The notes under the pieces are model-generated. The model was not told the origin of the DNA, did not search any database, and saw nothing but the letters and a program-made list of their open reading frames with translations. Shown here piece by piece: positions 59,958 to 64,000 of a stretch of 64,000 nucleotides of DNA. How positions within the stretch are numbered: position 1 is the stretch's first letter; the number at the start of each line of letters is the position of its first letter. The position numbers were made by a program, and so were the translations under genes. The DNA is from Bradyrhizobium glycinis (GTDB lineage Bacteria > Pseudomonadota > Alphaproteobacteria > Rhizobiales > Xanthobacteraceae). Location: positions 62,001 through 126,000 of the forward strand of contig NZ_JACCHQ010000025.1 in NCBI RefSeq assembly GCF_016031655.1, written 5' to 3'.

Positions 59958-60863
59958 ATGTCCGATCTCGCCGACCTCTATCCGGGCTTTGCCGCCGAAT
60001 GGATCGATACCTCGTTCGGCCGCGTCTTCGCCCGCGTCGGCGGCAAGGGCCCGCCGCTGCTGCTCCTGCACGGCTTCTCCGAGACCCACGTGATGTGGCA
60101 TCAGGTGGCGCCCGAGCTCGCGGAGGCCTTCACGCTGATCATCGCCGATCTGCCGGGCTACGGCTGGTCCGACATGCCCGCGAGCGATGCGTTGCACATC
60201 CCCTACAGCAAGCGCGCCATGGCGAAAGCCATGGTCGAGGTCATGGAGCGCCTCGGCCACGTGCATTTCGCGCTCGCCGGCCACGACCGCGGCGGCCGCG
60301 TCTCCTATCGGCTTGCGCTCGATCATCCCGGCCGGCTGTCGAAGCTCGCCGTGCTCGATATCCTGCCGACCTATAATTACTGGGAACGGATGAACCGCGC
60401 CTACGCCTTGAAGATCTATCACTGGACCTTCCTGGCGCAGCCCTACCCGCTGCCGGAGACGCTGATCACAGGGCAGGGCGAGTTCTTCCTGCGCTTCAAG
60501 ATGGCGAGCCAGACCAAGTCGAAGACGCTGGACGCGATCGACCCGCGCGCGCTCGCGCATTACCTCGCCCCGTTCCGCGATCCCGCCCGCATCCACGCAA
60601 TGTGCGAGGATTACCGCGCCGGCGCCTATTTCGACTACGACCTCGACAAGGCCGATTTCGAGGCCGGCAAGAAGATCACCGTGCCGATGCTGGCGTTGTG
60701 GGGCAATGCCGGCGTCGCCCAGGCCGCCGCGACGGCGCTCGACACGTGGAAGCAATGGGCGACCAACGTCGACGGCATGCCGGTGGATTCGGGGCACTTC
60801 CTGACGGAGGAGAATCCGGAGGTCACCGCGAGGGCGCTGCGCGAGTTCTTCCTGGCAGGCTAG
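59958..60863 (+). CDS. Fluoroacetate/haloacetate dehalogenase-like alpha/beta hydrolase
   Basis: A 301-residue hydrolase. The nucleophile elbow is GHDRGGR with D110; the acid D134 (VLDILP) and H280 (DSGHFLTEE) complete the triad. R111 and R114, and H155, W156 and Y219 occupy the carboxylate and fluoride-pocket positions of the well-studied Rhodopseudomonas fluoroacetate dehalogenase, whose numbering I recall as the same. Position 185 is Gln here, where I recall a Trp. This supports cleavage of a C-F or C-Cl bond in haloacetates. Its stop overlaps the tadA stop in the palindrome CTAG. Confidence 0.8.
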   Translation: MSDLADLYPGFAAEWIDTSFGRVFARVGGKGPPLLLLHGFSETHVMWHQVAPELAEAFTLIIADLPGYGWSDMPASDALHIPYSKRAMAKAMVEVMERLGHVHFALAGHDRGGRVSYRLALDHPGRLSKLAVLDILPTYNYWERMNRAYALKIYHWTFLAQPYPLPETLITGQGEFFLRFKMASQTKSKTLDAIDPRALAHYLAPFRDPARIHAMCEDYRAGAYFDYDLDKADFEAGKKITVPMLALWGNAGVAQAAATALDTWKQWATNVDGMPVDSGHFLTEENPEVTARALREFFLAG

Positions 60864-61306
60864 CGCCGCTCCCGAAAGAACTCCTTGAGCAGCCGCGCCG
60901 CCTCGCTCTCGCCGACGCCGGAATAGACGTCCGGCGCGTGGTGGCAGGTCGGCGAGGCAAAGAAGCGCACGCCCGATTCCACCGCGCCGCCCTTGGGGTC
61001 GGCCGCGCCGTAATAGAGCCGGCGGACCCTTGCAAACGAGATCGCGCCCGCACACATGGTGCAGGGCTCCAGCGTCACGTAGAGGTCGCAGTCGACCAGC
61101 CGCTCGCTGCCGATCTTCGCGGCGGCCGCGCGCAGCGCGATGATCTCGGCATGGCCCGTCGGATCGTGGTCGGTCAGCGTCCGGTTGGCCGCGGTGGCGA
61201 TGACCTCGGAGTTGCGGACCACCACGCATCCAATCGGAACTTCGCCCGCTTTTCCGGCATTTTCGGCCGCCAGAAGCGCCAAATCCATGAAAGAAGGGGC
61301 TTTCAT
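60860..61306 (-). CDS. tadA: tRNA-adenosine deaminase TadA
   Basis: A 148-residue zinc deaminase that makes inosine at position 34 of tRNA-Arg. The zinc motif is H52-A-E54 (GHAEIIAL) with P81-C82-T-M-C85 (LEPCTMCAGAI). Family length. The frame is open upstream to 61402, but MKAPSFMDLALLAAENAG at 61306 begins the usual N-terminus. Convergent with the dehalogenase gene and divergent from rluB. Confidence 0.93.
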   Translation of the reverse strand: MKAPSFMDLALLAAENAGKAGEVPIGCVVVRNSEVIATAANRTLTDHDPTGHAEIIALRAAAAKIGSERLVDCDLYVTLEPCTMCAGAISFARVRRLYYGAADPKGGAVESGVRFFASPTCHHAPDVYSGVGESEAARLLKEFFRERR

Positions 61307-61435
61307 GCCTCGTATCATCGCCAGAAACCTGCTACTAGCTCCGCCTTCAGCAAGAGTGGATACCGATTTTGCCTGAGCATGCGGCTCGGAACGAGCGCGC
61401 ACAATGCTCGCGCCACCCCTTAAGTGAGATTAGTC

Positions 61436-63406
61436 ATGCCTCGCGACAGCGACAAAGACAACGATTCCCGCGGCCGGCGAGGCCCGGCCAAAGGCCGTGG
61501 CGGCAAGCCGCGCGGCCCTGAGAAGAAATTCGCCAAGCGCGGCTTCGAAGGCAAGGGCAAGGGCGAGCGCGACAGCGGCCCACCCCGTGGCGACCGTGAC
61601 AGAAGTCCATTCCGCCGCCGCGAGGAGGGCGACGCACCGCGCCGCGATTTCAGTGACCGTCCCCGCTTCAAGCGCGACAGTGAGGAGCGCGGTGAGCGCA
61701 GCTTCAAGCTCCGTGGCGATCGTCCGTTCAAACCGCGTGGGGACCGTCCGACATTCGACCGTGACGAGCGCGCGCCACGTGGCGAGCGAAGCGAGCGGCG
61801 TTTCGAGGACCGCAAATTCTCGCGTGGCGGTGCGGATCGGCCGCGCAAGGATTTCGGCCGCGACCGCGATTTCCGGGATCGCAAGGGCGACCCGGGAGAT
61901 CGCAAGCGCGGCTTCGAGGGCGGCGATCGCAAGCGCAGCTTTGGCGATCGCCCGCGCGATCGCGGCGAGCGCGGTGATTCCAAGCCGTGGCAGAAGCGCG
62001 AGGCGGGCCCGCGCGGTGACCGCCCGCGCAAGAGCTTCGACAAGGATTTCGGCGGCCGCGATCGCGGCGACGAGAAACCTTGGCGTCAGCGTGACGACCG
62101 CCGTGAGGGTGGCCGTGGCGAGGATCGTCCGCGTTTCTCCCGGCGCCGGGACGAGGGCGACGATCGCCCGCGCTTCTCGCGTCCGCGCGAGGAGCGCTCC
62201 GGTGACGATCGTCCGCGCTTCAACCGCTCGCGCGAGAAGCGCCCCGAAGGCCGCATGGACTGGCAGGAGCATCCGCGCAGCGAGGGCCGCTTCCGCGACC
62301 GTCCGCGCCGCGAGAACGAGGACGACAGCCGGATCTTCGAGAAGCGTCCCGCCTTCGGCGGCCGCGGCGCCTATCGCGAGCACGATCGTGATTTCGAGGG
62401 CCGGCCGCGCCGCGACGACGCGCCGAAGCCGAAGAAGGCCGGCGAGCGCATCGCCAAGGTGCTGGCCCGCGCCGGGCTCGCCTCGCGCCGCGACGCCGAG
62501 GAGATGGTCACGCAGGGCCGCGTCACCGTCAACGGCCGCGTCATCAATTCGCCGGCGCTCGACGTCACCAGGAACGACGTCGTCATGGTCGACGGCAAGC
62601 CGTTGCCCGAGCGCGAGCGCACGCGGCTTTTCCTCTACCACAAGCCGCGCGGGCTGATGACGACGCATGACGACCCCGAGGGCCGTCCGACCGTGTTCGA
62701 CAATCTGCCCGAAGGCTTGCCGCGGCTGATCAGCGTCGGCCGGCTCGACTTCAACACCGAGGGCCTGCTGCTGCTCACGAACGATGGCGGCCTCGCGCGC
62801 ACGCTCGAGCTGCCCGACACCGGCTGGCTGCGCCGCTACCGCGTCCGCGCCCATGGCGACGTCACCCAGGCGCAGCTCGACGAGCTCAAGAACGGCATCG
62901 AGATCGATGGCGTCAAATACGGTCCGATCGAGGCGACGCTGGAGCGCGACCAGGGCGCCAATGTCTGGCTGGTGTTCGCGATCCGCGAAGGCAAGAACCG
63001 CGAGGTGCGCAATGTCTGCGCCCATCTCGGCCTCGAGGTGAACCGGCTGATCCGCGTCTCCTACGGCCCGTTCCAGCTCGGCGAGATTCCCGAAGGCCAG
63101 GTCGAGGAGATCCGCTCGCGCGTGCTGCGCGAGCAGCTCGGCGACAAGGTGATCGAGAAGTCGGGCGCGCAGTTCGACGTGCCCTCGAAGTCATCCTCGC
63201 GCGCCGACGACGCACCCGGCGAGAAGAAGCCGGCCAGCAAGCGCGCGGTGATCAACGACCGCAAGGGCCGCCGCGTGCTGGTGCAGCGTACCGGCAGTGA
63301 AGAGGCGCGCGAGCGCAACGAGATGGAGGCGAGCGGCTACGGCCCGCCGCGCCGTCCCAAGCGCGGCTATCACGGCAAGCGCGATTTGACGCCGCGGGAG
63401 GACTGA
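61436..63406 (+). CDS. RluB-type pseudouridine synthase with long disordered N-terminus
   Basis: A 656-residue protein. Residues 1 to about 335 are low complexity, rich in Arg, Asp, Gly and Lys, with repeats such as DRPRFSR and GDDRPRF. The enzyme part starts near GERIAKVLARAGLASRRDAEEMV (S4-like RNA-binding domain), then LFLYHKPRGLMTTHDD, ISVGRLDFNTEGLLLLTND (catalytic Asp) and EGKNREVRNVCAHLGLEVNRLIRVSYGPF. It should make pseudouridine in 23S rRNA. A basic tail ends the protein. rsmD starts two bases after its stop. Confidence 0.92.
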   Translation: MPRDSDKDNDSRGRRGPAKGRGGKPRGPEKKFAKRGFEGKGKGERDSGPPRGDRDRSPFRRREEGDAPRRDFSDRPRFKRDSEERGERSFKLRGDRPFKPRGDRPTFDRDERAPRGERSERRFEDRKFSRGGADRPRKDFGRDRDFRDRKGDPGDRKRGFEGGDRKRSFGDRPRDRGERGDSKPWQKREAGPRGDRPRKSFDKDFGGRDRGDEKPWRQRDDRREGGRGEDRPRFSRRRDEGDDRPRFSRPREERSGDDRPRFNRSREKRPEGRMDWQEHPRSEGRFRDRPRRENEDDSRIFEKRPAFGGRGAYREHDRDFEGRPRRDDAPKPKKAGERIAKVLARAGLASRRDAEEMVTQGRVTVNGRVINSPALDVTRNDVVMVDGKPLPERERTRLFLYHKPRGLMTTHDDPEGRPTVFDNLPEGLPRLISVGRLDFNTEGLLLLTNDGGLARTLELPDTGWLRRYRVRAHGDVTQAQLDELKNGIEIDGVKYGPIEATLERDQGANVWLVFAIREGKNREVRNVCAHLGLEVNRLIRVSYGPFQLGEIPEGQVEEIRSRVLREQLGDKVIEKSGAQFDVPSKSSSRADDAPGEKKPASKRAVINDRKGRRVLVQRTGSEEARERNEMEASGYGPPRRPKRGYHGKRDLTPRED

Positions 63407-63408
63407 CG

Positions 63409-63963
63409 TTGCGCGTCGTTGGCGGTCGTTTGAAGGGGCGCAATCTCGCCTCACCGTCCTCGCGCGACATCCGCCCGACGGCGGACCGGTTGCGCGAGTC
63501 CGTGTTCAACATCCTCGTGCACGCCTATGACGATCCGATTCAAGATGCGCGCGTGCTCGATCTTTTCGCCGGCACCGGCGCGCTCGGCATCGAGGCGGTC
63601 TCGCGCGGCGCCAAGTTCACGCTGTTCGTCGACAACGGCGCGGAGGCGCGCGCGCTGCTGCGTAATAATGTCGAGGCACTCGGCCTCGGCGGCGTCACAA
63701 AGGTGTATCGCCGCGACGCGACCGATCTCGGCCCCGCGCATCCCGTCGAGCCGTTCTCGCTGGTGTTCCTCGATCCGCCCTACGGCAAGGGCTTTGCGGA
63801 GAAGGCGCTCGCGAGTCTGCGCGACGGCGGCTGGCTCACCCCGGGGGCGCTGCTGGTGGTGGAAGAGGCGAAGGCCGCGCAGTTCGTGACGCCGGAAGGT
63901 TTTGAGGAATTGGAGCGGCGCGCCTATGACGACACTGAGTTCGTGTTTTTGAAGAGGCCGTAG
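63409..63963 (+). CDS. rsmD: 16S rRNA m2G966 methyltransferase RsmD
   Basis: A 184-residue methyltransferase. MRVVGGRLKGRNLASPSSRDIRPTADRLRESVFNIL is the family start, VLDLFAGTGALGIEAVSRGA binds S-adenosylmethionine and VFLDPPYGKGF is the N6/N2-methyltransferase motif (D-P-P-Y). The start is a TTG two bases behind the rluB-like gene, so translation is coupled. Pairing of a large-subunit pseudouridine synthase with rsmD is common in Rhizobiales as I recall. Confidence 0.94.
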   Translation: MRVVGGRLKGRNLASPSSRDIRPTADRLRESVFNILVHAYDDPIQDARVLDLFAGTGALGIEAVSRGAKFTLFVDNGAEARALLRNNVEALGLGGVTKVYRRDATDLGPAHPVEPFSLVFLDPPYGKGFAEKALASLRDGGWLTPGALLVVEEAKAAQFVTPEGFEELERRAYDDTEFVFLKRP

Positions 63964-63968
63964 GTGCA

Positions 63969-64000
63969 TCACCGCCTTCCGAACAGCTTCTCCACGTCGC
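63969..64000 (-). CDS. C-terminal end of a gene that runs out of the window
   Basis: On the minus strand the last nine codons read DVEKLFGRR and stop. The next gene is thus convergent with rsmD. Nine residues do not allow a family call; the ending would fit several proteins, including patatin-like ones, but that is a guess. Confidence 0.4.
   Translation of the reverse strand, partial: DVEKLFGRR

Noticed and set aside
59520..61229. 569-codon minus-strand frame
   Set aside because: Antisense to the end of purD and to the dehalogenase gene; no motif, and it overlaps tadA in another frame.
61430..63025. 531-codon minus-strand frame, Ala/Leu/Arg-rich
   Set aside because: Antisense to the repetitive N-terminus of the pseudouridine synthase; composition follows from the repeats.

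Overview
The window looks like chromosome of a Bradyrhizobium-type alphaproteobacterium (Rhizobiales, Nitrobacteraceae). The basis is high G+C over most of its length, a hisZ-hisG pair, groES-groEL behind a CIRCE element, TldD/PmbA, DUF4170, DUF374, WaaA and LpxK in one overlapping run, GGAAC/CGTT general-stress promoters, and many short palindromic intergenic repeats of the kind common in that genus. This is recognition from the sequence, not a database match. No rRNA, tRNA, CRISPR array, integrase or insertion sequence was seen.

Layout. 1-8.7 kb: end of a flavin amine oxidase, secreted small proteins, a decayed oleate hydratase, a TPR protein, an aldo/keto reductase, a hotdog thioesterase, a Nudix hydrolase and a secreted protein with lysozyme-like motifs. 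8.9-13.9 kb: a TAXI-TRAP uptake system (binding protein, fused permease, DUF1850 protein) followed by an SDR dehydrogenase. 13.9-16.1 kb: a monooxygenase-like protein and two probable general-stress genes, a small repeat protein and a ferritin-like protein. 16.4-25.3 kb: glcE and glcF without glcD, a lysine-rich histone-H1-like protein, a TIGR02001-type porin, an SbmA/YddA-type ABC exporter and a lactate/glycolate permease. 25.4-34.9 kb: groESL with regulatory sites, a CheZ-like phosphatase, an L,D-transpeptidase, a DUF2076 protein, and a deacetylase plus glycosyltransferase pair. 35-40.7 kb: hisG, hisZ, rsmE, a secreted protein and ubiA. 40.9-46.5 kb: a compact pmbA-cysQ-DUF4170-DUF374-waaA-lpxK run that makes the inner-core/lipid A part of LPS. 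46.7-49.7 kb: two tiny genes and a TadG-TadE-TadE type pilus/secretion operon. 49.9-64 kb: DUF2093, a dienelactone hydrolase-like protein, xseA, an alpha/beta hydrolase, a membrane protein with a winged-helix regulator, purD, a fluoroacetate-dehalogenase-like enzyme, tadA, an rluB-like pseudouridine synthase with a very long disordered N-terminus, and rsmD.

The main accessory signal is at about 55.5-58.3 kb. A low-G+C segment there holds a 676-residue protein with an N-terminal GHKL/Hsp90-type ATPase domain joined to a C-terminal Shedu/DUF4263-like nuclease core whose D...ExK...Q residues look intact. An orphan gene converges on it. This looks like an anti-phage or DNA-surveillance module placed between housekeeping genes. 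Other points of note are a long hairpin repeat that appears to supply the start codon and first codons of ubiA, two EcfG-like promoters, a repeat element between groES and groEL, and a dehalogenase whose active-site positions agree with the known fluoroacetate enzyme.
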